From Fluviicola chungangensis (GTDB lineage: Bacteria > Bacteroidota > Bacteroidia > Flavobacteriales_D > Crocinitomicaceae): 64,000 nucleotides of DNA. Below, piece after piece: positions 1 through 9,477 of this stretch. Location: the NCBI RefSeq assembly GCF_007558725.1, contig NZ_VLPL01000004.1:62001-126000 (forward strand), in the 5' to 3' direction. The translations under genes were made by a program, and so were the position numbers. The notes under the pieces were generated by a model. It did no database searches, was not told the origin of the DNA, and worked only from the letters and a program-made list of their open reading frames with translations. Positions within the stretch are counted from its first letter, which is position 1. Each line of letters begins with the position of its first letter.

Positions 1-2425
1 CCGACAATACTCGTTCTATAGTATCAACACATCCTTCCGCTGTTTCAACAATAAGCTGGATGGTATACGTTGCTACAACACCTTCCGGATAATGGAATGT
101 CGGACTTTCATAGGTGCTGCTATTTGGATTTGATCCCACGGCACTCCATGTCCAGCTCACCACTCCCGGACTTGATTTATCCTGCATTTTCACCACCGTT
201 TCAAAGATCGTAGTCGGATTTGCCGACATGGTGAAGTCTGCTGTAGGATTCGCAATTACATTGGCAATTCCAGGGAACGTATTGGTTGTAACACATCCCT
301 GAACAGAGGTTGTAATGACACTGATCGTATAAACTCCCGGTGCCATATAAGTATACGTTAAATCTGAATTACCATAAAATATCCGTGTATCCCCATTCCC
401 GAAGTCTGCCACCACAGAATCAATTTCAGCACTGTTATTTGACTGGTTGATGAAAATAAACTCACCCGGTAAACAAGAGTATGGAAGATTTGAAACGTAA
501 TTCGGAATAATCTTCGTAGGGAAATTAATCGTCATACAAGAATCGGTGCTCGGCGAACCGCACGTTTCTGTCAGTTCGACACAGTATTGCGTATTCGTTG
601 TTTCCGGATCAACCGTTATGGAAGCCCCGGTGCCAATAATTGTCCCGTTTTCCTTCCATGTAAATGTGTAATATTGACTTCCATTACCACCCGTTCCCTG
701 AACATTTAAAACAATGGATGATTCAGGACAAATAATGGTATCCGGAGTGAGACTTGTAATCTTTAAGGCCGACGGTTCACCTATCGTGGCAGTAGTCGTA
801 ATGACACAGTTATTTGCATCTGTAATTGTTACGGTATGTGTTCCAGCATACAGGTCATTTGCCAGAGGTCCCGTAGAAGCTGAGTTATCCCAGGAATAGG
901 TATACGGAGCCGTTCCGTCAACAACACTGATTTCTATAATTCCATCGTTGGCGCTGTTACAAGTTACATTCTGCTGATTGATAATCGTTGACACCATACC
1001 AGGTATTTCCGAAACAACAACTTCAACGGTATCGGTACAACCGGAAGATTGAGATGTGGTAACCACACAATGATATGTCCCTGCTGTCAGACCTGTTGCA
1101 GTCTGGGTTGTCTGTCCGCCTGCATCATACCAGTTATAAGAAACGACACCAAGCGGTGGAGTCATCGTTGCTGTTGCCGTGCCATCGCTTCCTCCGGGAC
1201 AACTTACCAATGTTGAAGATCCGCTGAAGGTTGCATTGGTATTCGGAACATTCACGTTGACATTTGCTCCGCATCCCATTGCATCCGTGATGTGAACCGT
1301 ATAAGGACCTGAAACCAGGTTAGTCGCTGTTTGAGTCGTTTGTCCTCCCGGAGACCATGTGTAAGTAAAAGGAGCTAGCCCCTGTGTCGGATTAACAGTT
1401 GCAGAACCAACTCCTCCGAAACAATAATCGGTTACAGCTGTTGCAGTTCCTGCAACAACCTGTCTGGTAATAAATGTCGTATCACTGACACCACCTACAG
1501 CAGCATTACAAGCTGTAGCTGTCAGATAATAACCCGTTGTTCCGGGCAGAACAGTTGTAATATTCAGCACTCCGTTATTATACGGATACAAGCCTCCGGC
1601 CGTACTTGCCCATTGGATACTATTATTGGATGTGGAAGTTACAGTATAATACTGAACGGTAGCTACAGAGTAATTCGAAGTATTATTTGGAGCAACCGGA
1701 GTGAATCGTTTTCCATCCTGGTTTGCAGTCCAAACGCTGTTATTTCTTCCGGGTGTGATCGTAGCCACAGTTCCCGCAGCATTTTCAAGACCCTGGATCG
1801 CCAAACCACCGTTCCAGCTTGAACAGTTCGGTTTTTGACCGATCATCATATCGATCATATTACTGGTCTCATAAAAGATAATTGCTCCGTAATAACAGGT
1901 ATTCGGACACTGGAAGGCATTTACACTTTCATACAAAACAACGAATTTTCTGTTGGGCGCGGTTCCAATAGTTTGATACTTAATCGGTCCGATTGGCGGT
2001 TGGGAAGGATTAATATCAGAATAAAAGAGCATCGCAGAATTCCGTGCTGTTGTTAAGGTTGTATTAGGAAGTGTTCCCATACCAACGAGACTCCATGTAC
2101 ACCCGCTGTTTGCGTTACTTGCATTGAAGCTTATCAGACCGTTCGATCCGATCACGCAACTGGTATAGTTTGTTCCGTAAAAACTGAAACTGAATCCCAT
2201 TGGAATAAGTGCCGAAAACATATCATCCGACAATTGAGGGAGCGTAGTTGCATTATCTAAAGTAATTCCTGAACCCAATACCGGTCCCCCACCTGAACAA
2301 TTTGTGATCTGAACCGTTTGACCGGCACAAACGGTTGCATCCTGCCCCAAACACAAAGTCACCTGGGCATTTAACACACTGTTTGAGACAAACAACAACG
2401 TACATATTAAAAAAATCTTCTTCAT
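1..2425 (-). CDS. Large secreted SprB-repeat/PKD-like surface protein, 3' end outside window
   Basis: The reading frame is open from an ATG at 2425 to the window edge, about 808 codons, so the C-terminus is missing. The first 20 or so residues (MKKIFLICTLLFVSNSVLNA) form a typical signal peptide. Residues about 25-250 are a Cys-rich N-terminal domain not shared with the next gene. From about residue 330 on there are SprB-like repeats (SCPGGSDGTATA, QTTQTATGL, SYSWDNSAS) followed by PKD-like segments. This second half closely matches the protein encoded at 2667-5207, whose tail carries a T9SS type B sorting domain, so a similar tail is expected beyond the window. Such proteins are exported by T9SS and often act as adhesins or gliding-related surface proteins. 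The specific role is unknown. Confidence 0.8.
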   Translation of the reverse strand, partial: MKKIFLICTLLFVSNSVLNAQVTLCLGQDATVCAGQTVQITNCSGGGPVLGSGITLDNATTLPQLSDDMFSALIPMGFSFSFYGTNYTSCVIGSNGLISFNASNANSGCTWSLVGMGTLPNTTLTTARNSAMLFYSDINPSQPPIGPIKYQTIGTAPNRKFVVLYESVNAFQCPNTCYYGAIIFYETSNMIDMMIGQKPNCSSWNGGLAIQGLENAAGTVATITPGRNNSVWTANQDGKRFTPVAPNNTSNYSVATVQYYTVTSTSNNSIQWASTAGGLYPYNNGVLNITTVLPGTTGYYLTATACNAAVGGVSDTTFITRQVVAGTATAVTDYCFGGVGSATVNPTQGLAPFTYTWSPGGQTTQTATNLVSGPYTVHITDAMGCGANVNVNVPNTNATFSGSSTLVSCPGGSDGTATATMTPPLGVVSYNWYDAGGQTTQTATGLTAGTYHCVVTTSQSSGCTDTVEVVVSEIPGMVSTIINQQNVTCNSANDGIIEISVVDGTAPYTYSWDNSASTGPLANDLYAGTHTVTITDANNCVITTTATIGEPSALKITSLTPDTIICPESSIVLNVQGTGGNGSQYYTFTWKENGTIIGTGASITVDPETTNTQYCVELTETCGSPSTDSCMTINFPTKIIPNYVSNLPYSCLPGEFIFINQSNNSAEIDSVVADFGNGDTRIFYGNSDLTYTYMAPGVYTISVITTSVQGCVTTNTFPGIANVIANPTADFTMSANPTTIFETVVKMQDKSSPGVVSWTWSAVGSNPNSSTYESPTFHYPEGVVATYTIQLIVETAEGCVDTIERVLS

Positions 2426-2601
2426 GATTACCTTATTGTGTTGCTTTTAAAACGAAATTTTTAATCCTTGGTTGCTTGAAATTTGCATAAAAACAAAAAA
2501 TCAACGAATAAATGCATTAGGAAACAAAAATACCACACAATTATTTCACATTCAAATCATTGAACCTTTATTCTTCCTTTATCGAAGAAAATTTCAGATA
2601 C

Positions 2602-2639
2602 AAAAAAGAGTCCCGACTCACCTAAATGAATCGGGACTC
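2602..2639 (-). terminator. Rho-independent terminator after the 2667-5207 gene
   Basis: A 9-bp perfect stem (GAGTCCCGA at 2608-2616 with TCGGGACTC at 2631-2639), extended by three more pairs past one mismatch, is followed on the minus strand by six T residues (2602-2607). It lies 27 bases after the stop codon and isolates the two tandem paralogues transcriptionally. Confidence 0.85.
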
Positions 2640-2666
2640 CCTGATCTATATTAAAGCAGTTAGTAT

Positions 2667-5207
2667 TTACTTGATAATATTGATTGTTCCGTTGAAGACT
2701 TTTTTATTATCCCAATAAAGGTCTTTCACGCTGGCAACCCATGTATATGCGCCTTCTTTAATCGGATTACCGTTATAAGTTCCGTCCCAGGATGAATTCA
2801 CATCATGCGTTTCCCAAACGACTTCTCCCCAACGATTGAAGATCATCAATTCGAAATCGAATTCATCGATTCCTGCTACATAAAATTTCCATGTCTGGTT
2901 GAATTCATCTCCGTCAGGTGTAAATGCATTCGGAGCATAGAAAATAATATCGCTGTTCACTGTCAAAATCCGCTCGACCGTATCGATACATCCTTCCGGA
3001 GTTTCAACGATTAACTGGATCGGGTAAGTTGCAACAATTCCTTCCGGGAAATGGAATGTAGGATTTTGATACGTACTGTTATTCGGATCAGAACCAGGAG
3101 AAGACCAAGTCCACTTAATTACACTCGGGCTCGATTTGTCCTGCATTTTCACCACTGTTTCAAAGAAAGTCGTCGGATTTGCAGACATTGTAAAATCAGC
3201 TACCGGATTTGCAATTACGTTTGCAATTCCAGGGAACGAAGCAGTTGTCACACATCCGAGTTCCGAAGTAACAACCACATCAATGGTATAAATCCCAGCT
3301 GCAGTATAGACATAATGGATACTATCATTCCCATAAACCACTTTCTCGTCTCCATTTCCTAATGTAACGAATACGGAATCAATCGGGTCGTCGTTATCAA
3401 GGTTCGTTGTATCCAAATAGAATACGAGGTCACCAGGTAAACAAGAGTAAAGTTTGTTTGGATAATAAACCGGTACAATCGATGTAGGGAAATTGATCAT
3501 CATACAAGAATCCGTACTCGGAGAACCGCATACTTCTGTTAACTCCACACAATATTGTGTATTTGTCGCAGCCGGATCAACCGTGATAGAAGTACCTGTT
3601 CCGATAACTGTTCCGTTCTCTTTCCAGGTGAACGTATAATTTGAATTTGCCGGCCCGTTACCACCTGTACCATTCACACTGATTGTAGTTGAAGCCTCCG
3701 GGCAAATAATCTGGTCCGGTGTAACATAGGTAATTTGCAAAGCCGGTGGTTGCGTTAAACTATCGGTAGCTGTAATAATACAACCATTCGCATCCGTAAC
3801 TGTTACTGTAGAAGTTCCAACAAACAAGTCGTTCGCAATATACGATGAAGAAGCAGAGTGATCCCATGAATAAGAATAAGGAGGTGTTCCCTGGTTCACT
3901 GCAACAGCTAATACTCCATCATTTGCAGCATGACAGCTTACAGGAACGTTTTGTGAGAAGTAAGAAGTCATTCCCGGAATCTCAGTCACAGTTACGTTTA
4001 CAGTTCCTGTACAACCGATATTCGAAGTAATGACGCATGAATAAGAACCTGCTGCTAAACCTGCAGCAGTTTGCGTTGTTTGAGCTGCAGGATCATCCCA
4101 TGCATAAGACAAAGTTCCTACTACAGGTGCCATGTTTGCAGTTGCCGTACCATCGGAACCACCAGGACAAGAAACCACTGTAGACGTGGCGGAATAGGCA
4201 ACCGGGTTTGCTGCTACCGTTTTAGTTACAGTTCCGGTACATCCATTTGACAAAGTAATCGTACACACATACGTTCCGGGTAAAAGCCCCGTAGCAGTTT
4301 GTGTTGTTTGGGCAGCCGGATCATTCCACTGGTAAGTAGCAGTTACACCGGCACTTGTAGGATTACCTGGAATGCTATAATTCGCAGTGGCCGTACCATT
4401 GTGTCCCATTGGACAAGAAGCATTGGTCGTTGTTCCGCTATAAGTTGCATTGATATTTGAAACTGTAACCGTTGCTGTTGTTGGAGGAACCGCCAATCCG
4501 TTTGCCGGGTTGGGTCCAGAAGTAACCGTTACCGTGTAAGTTCCGGGAGCCACATTGTTTACCGTTTGAGTGGTCGGGTTTCCGGGGATATTCCAGGAAT
4601 AACCATAAGGAGGAAATCCTCCGTTCGGAGTTACCGTTACAGAACCTGTAGCCTGGTTACAGGTTGCAGGTGTTGATGTTGCGGTAGCATTGAAACTGAT
4701 TGCATTGCAGTTAACAGTTCCGGTAGAAGGTGTTCCTGCATTCGGTTGTAAACTGATTGTTCCCGGAGAACCGTTGAAATTTGTTACCAATAAGATATAA
4801 ACCTGTCCGGCAACCGCATTAGAAATATCAACATATTCCGTAGATGAAGCGGAATAAGAACAATCAACTGTAGGAGTTCCCGGACCAATAGGACAACCGG
4901 CAGCAACAGAAGTATAAGGTCCGTACAATGCGAAATCCACATCAATCCCCGACCCGCTGGAGGTTGTTTGCGTTAATGTCAAGTGAATGCTTCCGTTTGT
5001 TCCGATTGAAAATGCTAACCAGTTCGCGTTCGGAGTTGAACCAAGGCATTGGTAGCTTCCCATACTTGCAACACCTGTGTTGCTTGAATAAGAACCCGAG
5101 GTTGAGCAACCTGCCTGACTGCATGAAGCTCCGGGAGCAAGCTGCGCAAGGGCATTCAAATTCAGAAGAATCCCTAAAGAAAAAAGGGCTTTTTTAATTG
5201 TTTTCAT
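2667..5207 (-). CDS. T9SS type B cargo: SprB-repeat surface protein with gliding-motility-type C-terminal domain
   Basis: This 846-residue secreted protein starts with a signal peptide (MKTIKKALFSLGILLNLNAL, cleavage after ALA). Residues about 165-480 are five or so SprB-like repeats with recurring QTTQTATGLLPGTY and SCPGGSDGTATANM blocks. Residues about 590-750 are PKD-like (GIYTIDVVVTSELGC). Residues about 755-846 are the type B sorting domain of the CHU_C/TIGR04131 family (FYAPNAFTPDGDEFNQTW, MIFNRWGEVVWET, WDGTYNG, KEGAYTW). Known members are carried across the outer membrane by T9SS. The upstream paralogue at 1-2425 shares the repeat and PKD part. Ligand and role are unknown; adhesion or motility is an inference. 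Confidence 0.9.
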   Translation of the reverse strand: MKTIKKALFSLGILLNLNALAQLAPGASCSQAGCSTSGSYSSNTGVASMGSYQCLGSTPNANWLAFSIGTNGSIHLTLTQTTSSGSGIDVDFALYGPYTSVAAGCPIGPGTPTVDCSYSASSTEYVDISNAVAGQVYILLVTNFNGSPGTISLQPNAGTPSTGTVNCNAISFNATATSTPATCNQATGSVTVTPNGGFPPYGYSWNIPGNPTTQTVNNVAPGTYTVTVTSGPNPANGLAVPPTTATVTVSNINATYSGTTTNASCPMGHNGTATANYSIPGNPTSAGVTATYQWNDPAAQTTQTATGLLPGTYVCTITLSNGCTGTVTKTVAANPVAYSATSTVVSCPGGSDGTATANMAPVVGTLSYAWDDPAAQTTQTAAGLAAGSYSCVITSNIGCTGTVNVTVTEIPGMTSYFSQNVPVSCHAANDGVLAVAVNQGTPPYSYSWDHSASSSYIANDLFVGTSTVTVTDANGCIITATDSLTQPPALQITYVTPDQIICPEASTTISVNGTGGNGPANSNYTFTWKENGTVIGTGTSITVDPAATNTQYCVELTEVCGSPSTDSCMMINFPTSIVPVYYPNKLYSCLPGDLVFYLDTTNLDNDDPIDSVFVTLGNGDEKVVYGNDSIHYVYTAAGIYTIDVVVTSELGCVTTASFPGIANVIANPVADFTMSANPTTFFETVVKMQDKSSPSVIKWTWSSPGSDPNNSTYQNPTFHFPEGIVATYPIQLIVETPEGCIDTVERILTVNSDIIFYAPNAFTPDGDEFNQTWKFYVAGIDEFDFELMIFNRWGEVVWETHDVNSSWDGTYNGNPIKEGAYTWVASVKDLYWDNKKVFNGTINIIK

Positions 5208-5233
5208 ATATTAAAATCTCTTTGGTAAATGGG

Positions 5234-5617
5234 TTAGATTGAATATTCTACGGCGTAGCCGGTAATGGTACCATTCAACGATTGAAGCAGGGTTTGGAAT
5301 TCTTCTTTCGTTAATACTGCCTGTGATTCCAAAACCAAAGAGGTTCCATCTTCACTTAACACATAAGAAATAACTCTGGAATCATTGGTTAATAATGCTT
5401 CCAAAGCAGATTTTTGAGAAATACCTATACCTGTAAGTCCGATCACATGGTGTGCTCTTACGCCGGTCAGGATATCAACCCCAGAGATTTTGTTTTGATT
5501 CATGTGATTTTGAACTTCAGAGCTCGATAAGTCATAGATTTTCTCATAGACTTGACCAAAGGATTTGAAGGTCAAAAAAACGGTGCTGAATGCAATTAGT
5601 AGTAAATATTTCTTCAT
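5234..5617 (-). CDS. Small secreted protein of unknown function
   Basis: This 127-residue protein has a signal peptide ([21 protein letters not shown], then QVYEKIYD). The mature part is about 105 residues with no Cys and no lipobox. It looks like one small alpha/beta domain ([15 protein letters not shown] near the end). It sits just upstream of the 2667-5207 surface protein on the same strand, 26 bases apart, so the two may be co-transcribed. I do not recognise the family. Confidence 0.65.
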   Translation of the reverse strand: MKKYLLLIAFSTVFLTFKSFGQVYEKIYDLSSSEVQNHMNQNKISGVDILTGVRAHHVIGLTGIGISQKSALEALLTNDSRVISYVLSEDGTSLVLESQAVLTKEEFQTLLQSLNGTITGYAVEYSI

Positions 5618-5791
5618 TTTGGATTATTGTAATACATACAAAAGACGGAAATTATTAAACTTAGGTTGTCTGAGATTTTCTAAAATATTATCAATTCGGT
5701 CATTTGAACAATCAAAACAGGGTTCACATCGATTAATTTCCGATTCAATTATAATGTTCTATAAAATTTCCACTTCGTTTTTAAAATTAAT

Positions 5792-5799
5792 TACATTTG
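5792..5799 (+). promoter_or_regulatory. Bacteroidota-type -7 box (TACATTTG) for gdhA
   Basis: It matches the Bacteroidota sigma-A -7 consensus TAnnTTTG exactly and lies 29 bases upstream of the ATG at 5829. No convincing -33 TTTG is visible. Confidence 0.55.
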
Positions 5800-5828
5800 C
5801 CCCACGTAAAACAAAAGCATTAAATAAT

Positions 5829-7184
5829 ATGTCAAGTAAATACCAAGCACAGATTGACGCTTTTATGGAAAAAGTAAAAGCTACCAACGGTCATGAAGCA
5901 GAATTTTTGCAAGCTGTTCATGAAGTTGCTGAAGCAGTTATTCCGTTTATGGAAGAAAATCCAAAATATAAGGCTGCAAAAATTTTGGACCGCATTGTTG
6001 AACCGGAAAGAACCATCATTTTCCGCGTTCCGTGGTTGGATGACAAAGGTGAAATTCAAGTAAACAGAGGTTACCGCGTAGAATTCAACTCTGCGATCGG
6101 TCCATACAAAGGAGGTCTTCGCTTTCACCCTTCTGTGAACCTTTCTATTTTGAAATTCTTAGGATTTGAGCAAATCTTCAAAAACTCATTGACTACCCTT
6201 CCTATGGGAGGTGGTAAAGGTGGTTCTGACTTTGACCCGAAAGGAAAATCAGACAATGAAGTCATGAAATTCTGTCAATCATTCATGACTGAGCTTTCCC
6301 GTCATATCGGTGCTGATACGGATGTGCCTGCAGGTGATATCGGTGTTGGTGGTCGTGAGATCGGTTACATGTTCGGTCAATACAAGCGTATCCGCAACGA
6401 ATTTACAGGGGTATTAACAGGAAAAGCGCGTAATTGGGGAGGATCTTTGATCCGTCCGGAAGCAACAGGTTATGGAACCGTATATTTCGCAAAGGAAATG
6501 CTGGCTACGAAAGACGATTCTTTCTTAGGAAAGACTGTTGTTATTTCGGGTTCAGGAAACGTAGCTCAATATGCTTGTGAAAAGGCAACTCAATTGGGAG
6601 GTAAAGTAGTTACTCTTTCTGATTCATCCGGATATATTTATGATGCCGAAGGTATCGACGCTGCAAAACTTGCTTTTGTTATGGAGTTGAAAAACGTGAA
6701 GCGTGGTCGTATCGAGGAGTACGCAAAAGAATATTCTTCCGCGAAATTCATTGCCGGAAAACGTCCTTGGGAAGTGAAAGCTGACATCGCGCTGCCATGT
6801 GCTACTCAAAACGAATTGAACGGTGATGAAGCAAATACTTTGATTGCAAACGGAGTAATCTGTGTTGCAGAAGGAGCAAACATGCCTACCACACCGGAAG
6901 GGATTGCTGCATTCCAGGCGGCTAATGTATTATTCTCTCCTGGGAAAGCGTCTAATGCAGGCGGTGTTGCAACTTCCGGATTGGAAATGTCACAAAACTC
7001 ACTTCGTTTAAGCTGGACTGCTGATGAAGTTGACGCAAAATTACACGGTATCATGGTTTCTATCCACGAAGCTTGTGTGAAATACGGTAAAGATGCCAAA
7101 GGAAATGTTGACTATGTGAAAGGTGCAAATATTGCAGGTTTCGTAAAAGTTGCAGATTCTATGATTGACCAGGGATTGGTATAA
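5829..7184 (+). CDS. gdhA: Glutamate dehydrogenase, hexameric class I (likely NADP-dependent)
   Basis: It reversibly converts 2-oxoglutarate and ammonium to glutamate. The 451 residues match the usual 445-450 of the family. The substrate-binding and catalytic segment is clear: [16 protein letters not shown], then [20 protein letters not shown] with the active-site Lys. [15 protein letters not shown] and the Rossmann motif [12 protein letters not shown] follow. The frame stays open 88 codons upstream, but ATG 5829 ([13 protein letters not shown]) gives the normal family N-terminus and lies just after the promoter box, so the longer start is rejected. Cofactor choice is inferred from class I homologues, not from decisive residues. 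Two terminators follow. Confidence 0.95.
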   Translation: MSSKYQAQIDAFMEKVKATNGHEAEFLQAVHEVAEAVIPFMEENPKYKAAKILDRIVEPERTIIFRVPWLDDKGEIQVNRGYRVEFNSAIGPYKGGLRFHPSVNLSILKFLGFEQIFKNSLTTLPMGGGKGGSDFDPKGKSDNEVMKFCQSFMTELSRHIGADTDVPAGDIGVGGREIGYMFGQYKRIRNEFTGVLTGKARNWGGSLIRPEATGYGTVYFAKEMLATKDDSFLGKTVVISGSGNVAQYACEKATQLGGKVVTLSDSSGYIYDAEGIDAAKLAFVMELKNVKRGRIEEYAKEYSSAKFIAGKRPWEVKADIALPCATQNELNGDEANTLIANGVICVAEGANMPTTPEGIAAFQAANVLFSPGKASNAGGVATSGLEMSQNSLRLSWTADEVDAKLHGIMVSIHEACVKYGKDAKGNVDYVKGANIAGFVKVADSMIDQGLV

Positions 7185-7200
7185 TCACAACCAATATTTC

Positions 7201-7237
7201 AAAACCGCTTTCGTTCAATCGGAAGCGGTTTTTTTTT
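7201..7237 (+). terminator. Terminator after gdhA
   Basis: The stem AAAACCGCTT (7201-7210) pairs with AAGCGGTTTT (7223-7232), extended by one C-G and one wobble pair, with an 8-base loop, followed by T to 7237. This is a strong intrinsic terminator 17 bases past the gdhA stop. Confidence 0.9.
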
Positions 7238-7242
7238 ATGTT

Positions 7243-7286
7243 AAAACAGTAGGGATGGAAAATTTTTCACCTCTACTGTTTTTTTT
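7243..7286 (+). repeat. Palindromic repeat (GGAAAATTTTCC family), second hairpin after gdhA
   Basis: AAAACAGTAG (7243-7252) pairs with CTACTGTTTT (7273-7282) around a core GGGATGGAAAATTTTTCACC. It is related to the palindromes at 20977-21004 and 27171-27194. It is followed by a T run and may serve as a back-up terminator. Confidence 0.6.
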
Positions 7287-7287
7287 C

Positions 7288-7326
7288 AATTCGGCATTGG
7301 TAATTCAGCATTCGTAATTCGCAATT
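7288..7326 (+). repeat. AATTCGTAATT-type short repeat ending at a promoter
   Basis: The segment consists of degenerate copies of ATTCGTAATTCG (7310-7321 is the clearest). It ends three bases before the TACATTTG box at 7330. Similar blocks lie at 20395-20433 (reverse strand) and 20491-20527, each also ending on a -7 box. Confidence 0.5.
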
Positions 7327-7329
7327 GAG

Positions 7330-7337
7330 TACATTTG
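7330..7337 (+). promoter_or_regulatory. -7 box (TACATTTG) for the E1 fusion gene
   Basis: It is an exact match to TAnnTTTG. The box contains the TTG that could be read as an upstream start codon (7335), so that start would lie inside the promoter. The first downstream ATG is 7353. Confidence 0.6.
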
Positions 7338-7352
7338 TGTGCGAGATTCACT

Positions 7353-9359
7353 ATGGAAAAAGAAAAAACAAAACGATTGATCGATTTCGATCGGACAGGT
7401 TTCGAAAATGAAGAACTTGTCACTATTTATAAAGCAATTGCAAAACCGCGGTTGATTGAGGAAAAAATGTTGATTCTCCTTCGCCAGGGGAAAATTTCCA
7501 AGTGGTTCTCAGGCTGGGGCCAGGAGGGAATTTCCGTTGGATCCGCCTACGCAATGAAGGAAGAAGAATTTATTCTTCCGATGCACCGGAATCTGGGTGT
7601 TTTTACAACGCGTGGAATTCCTTTAAACCGTCTTTTTGCTCAATTCCAGGGAAAAATGTCGGGTTTCACAAAAGGCCGCGACCGTTCTTTCCACTTTGGA
7701 GCCAAGGATTATAACATTGTCGGTATGATCTCGCATTTAGGTCCACAATTGGGAATTGCAGATGGAATTGCACTGGCAAATAAATTAAAGGGAACCAACA
7801 ACGCTACGATTGTATTTACAGGAGATGGAGGTGCTTCGGAAGGTGATTTTCATGAATCACTAAACGTTGCAGCTGTTTGGGACCTTCCGGTAATTTTTGC
7901 GATTGAAAATAATTGCTGGGGATTATCCACTCCGAGTAACGAACAATTCCGCTGTAAACAATTTATCGATAAAGGGATCGGTTACGGAATGGATGCTTTC
8001 CAGGTTGACGGAAACAATGTACTGGATGTTATTCGAACCGTGCGAAAAATTGCTGATTCGATCCGTCAAAAACCAAGACCTTTCTTATTGGAGTGTATGA
8101 CATTCAGAATGCGCGGTCACGAAGAAGCTTCCGGAACAAAATATTACCCGGAAGGAATCCAGGACGAATGGGCAAAAAAAGATCCGGTGACCAATTATGA
8201 ACTTTACTTGCTGGAACAAGGCGTTTTGACTGAAGAAACAGTTGCTCAGATCCAGCAGGAAATTAAAGATGAAATCCAAAACGGACTTGAAATCGCATTT
8301 GCAGAAAGCCCGATAGAAGCAGATCTTCAACGAGAACTGGATGACATTTACGCTCCTTACACCCAAACGGTTATTGAACCTGCCAGTAATGCGAAATCGG
8401 AAAAACGCCTGATCGATGCGGTTTCCGATTCATTGAGACAAAGCATGGTCCGTTACCCGGAACTGGTGATCATGGGCCAGGATGTTGCCGAATATGGTGG
8501 TGTATTTAAAGTTACAGAAGGGTTTGTGGAACAATTCGGAAAGGGACGTGTTCGCAACACGCCGATCTGTGAATCCGCTATTGTCGGAGCAGGATTGGGT
8601 TTATCCATTGCAGGAATGAAAGCAGTTGTAGAAATGCAGTTTGCTGATTTCGTGACTTGCGGATTCAACCAGATTGTCAATAATTTAGCAAAAATTCATT
8701 GGAGATGGGGGCAAAATGCAGACGTTGTTGTGCGCATGCCTACCGGGGCAAACACAGCTGCCGGACCCTTCCACAGTCAAAGTAACGAAGCGTGGTTCTT
8801 CCACACTCCGGGATTGAAAGTCGTTTACCCTGCTTTTCCCGGCGATGCGAAAGGATTATTGAACGCTGCGATTGAAGATCCGAACCCGGTATTATTCTTT
8901 GAGCATAAATTCCTATACCGAAGTATTCGTGAAGACATCCACGACGATTATTACACGACTGAGATCGGTAAAGCGGGCTACGTGCGCAAGGGAGATGATT
9001 TAACAATCATTACTTACGGATTGGGAGTTCACTGGGCCATGGAAGCTTTGGATGCACATCCGGAAATTTCTGCAAACCTGGTCGACTTGAAAACATTGCT
9101 TCCTTTGGATACGGAAACGATCTATGATGCCGTGCGTCAAACAGGAAAGGTAATTGTACTGCATGAAGATTGCATGACCGGGGGAATCGGTGGAGAATTA
9201 GTTGCTTTGATCAATGAAAACTGTTTTGATGCCCTGGACGCTCCTGTGAAGCGTGTTGCATCTCTGGATACTCCTGTTCCGTTTGCTGTTGCATTGGAAA
9301 AACAATTCCTGCCGGCAGAACGGTTCAAGCAGGCACTGGTTGAATTGTATGAATTTTAA
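7353..9359 (+). CDS. 2-oxoacid dehydrogenase E1, fused alpha and beta subunits (branched-chain type)
   Basis: This thiamine-diphosphate enzyme decarboxylates 2-oxoacids in a multi-enzyme complex and passes the acyl group to lipoyl-E2. It has 668 residues. Residues about 20-330 are the alpha part: HRNLGVFTTRGIP, the ThDP motif GDGGASEGDFHESLNVA, then ENNCWGLSTPS. Residues about 350-668 are the beta part: EYGGVFKVTEGF, PICESAIVGAGLGLSIAG, EMQFADF, and a transketolase C-terminal domain with HEDCMTGGIGGE. Separate alpha and beta genes are the usual form; the fused form occurs in Bacteroidota. Branched-chain 2-oxoacids are the likely substrates, but pyruvate or another 2-oxoacid cannot be excluded. 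No E2 or E3 gene lies nearby. The start is ATG 7353; the in-frame TTG at 7335 falls inside the promoter. Confidence 0.9.
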   Translation: MEKEKTKRLIDFDRTGFENEELVTIYKAIAKPRLIEEKMLILLRQGKISKWFSGWGQEGISVGSAYAMKEEEFILPMHRNLGVFTTRGIPLNRLFAQFQGKMSGFTKGRDRSFHFGAKDYNIVGMISHLGPQLGIADGIALANKLKGTNNATIVFTGDGGASEGDFHESLNVAAVWDLPVIFAIENNCWGLSTPSNEQFRCKQFIDKGIGYGMDAFQVDGNNVLDVIRTVRKIADSIRQKPRPFLLECMTFRMRGHEEASGTKYYPEGIQDEWAKKDPVTNYELYLLEQGVLTEETVAQIQQEIKDEIQNGLEIAFAESPIEADLQRELDDIYAPYTQTVIEPASNAKSEKRLIDAVSDSLRQSMVRYPELVIMGQDVAEYGGVFKVTEGFVEQFGKGRVRNTPICESAIVGAGLGLSIAGMKAVVEMQFADFVTCGFNQIVNNLAKIHWRWGQNADVVVRMPTGANTAAGPFHSQSNEAWFFHTPGLKVVYPAFPGDAKGLLNAAIEDPNPVLFFEHKFLYRSIREDIHDDYYTTEIGKAGYVRKGDDLTIITYGLGVHWAMEALDAHPEISANLVDLKTLLPLDTETIYDAVRQTGKVIVLHEDCMTGGIGGELVALINENCFDALDAPVKRVASLDTPVPFAVALEKQFLPAERFKQALVELYEF

Positions 9360-9382
9360 TTGAATCAACTAATTAAGGCATG

Positions 9383-9412
9383 TGTGGTTAGGCGATTAAT
9401 TGCGTAACCACA
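9383..9412. repeat. 30-base imperfect palindrome between convergent genes
   Basis: TGTGGTTA (9383-9390) pairs with TAACCACA (9405-9412), and most of the inner bases (GCGATT/AATTGC) also pair. It sits just before the strong terminator at 9426-9459. It may add to termination or be a remnant repeat. Confidence 0.45.
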
Positions 9413-9425
9413 ATTCCAAAAAGCA

Positions 9426-9459
9426 AAAACGGTCGTTCGATAAATCGAACGACCGTTTT
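9426..9459. terminator. Bidirectional terminator between the E1 gene and the lolA-like gene
   Basis: AAAACGGTCGTTCGA (9426-9440) pairs perfectly with TCGAACGACCGTTTT (9445-9459) around a 4-base loop. A and T runs flank it on both sides, so it can serve both converging genes. Confidence 0.9.
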
Positions 9460-9477
9460 TTATGATCCATTTTTTTA

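Noticed and set aside
960-1450. Regular spacing of repeated motifs, considered as a CRISPR or tandem DNA repeat
   Set aside because: The periodicity is of protein modules (SprB-like repeats) with diverged DNA; there are no short identical repeats separated by unique spacers.
5565-5828. An 88-codon N-terminal extension of glutamate dehydrogenase
   Set aside because: The extension overlaps the neighbouring gene start and the promoter box, and the family N-terminus begins at ATG 5829.
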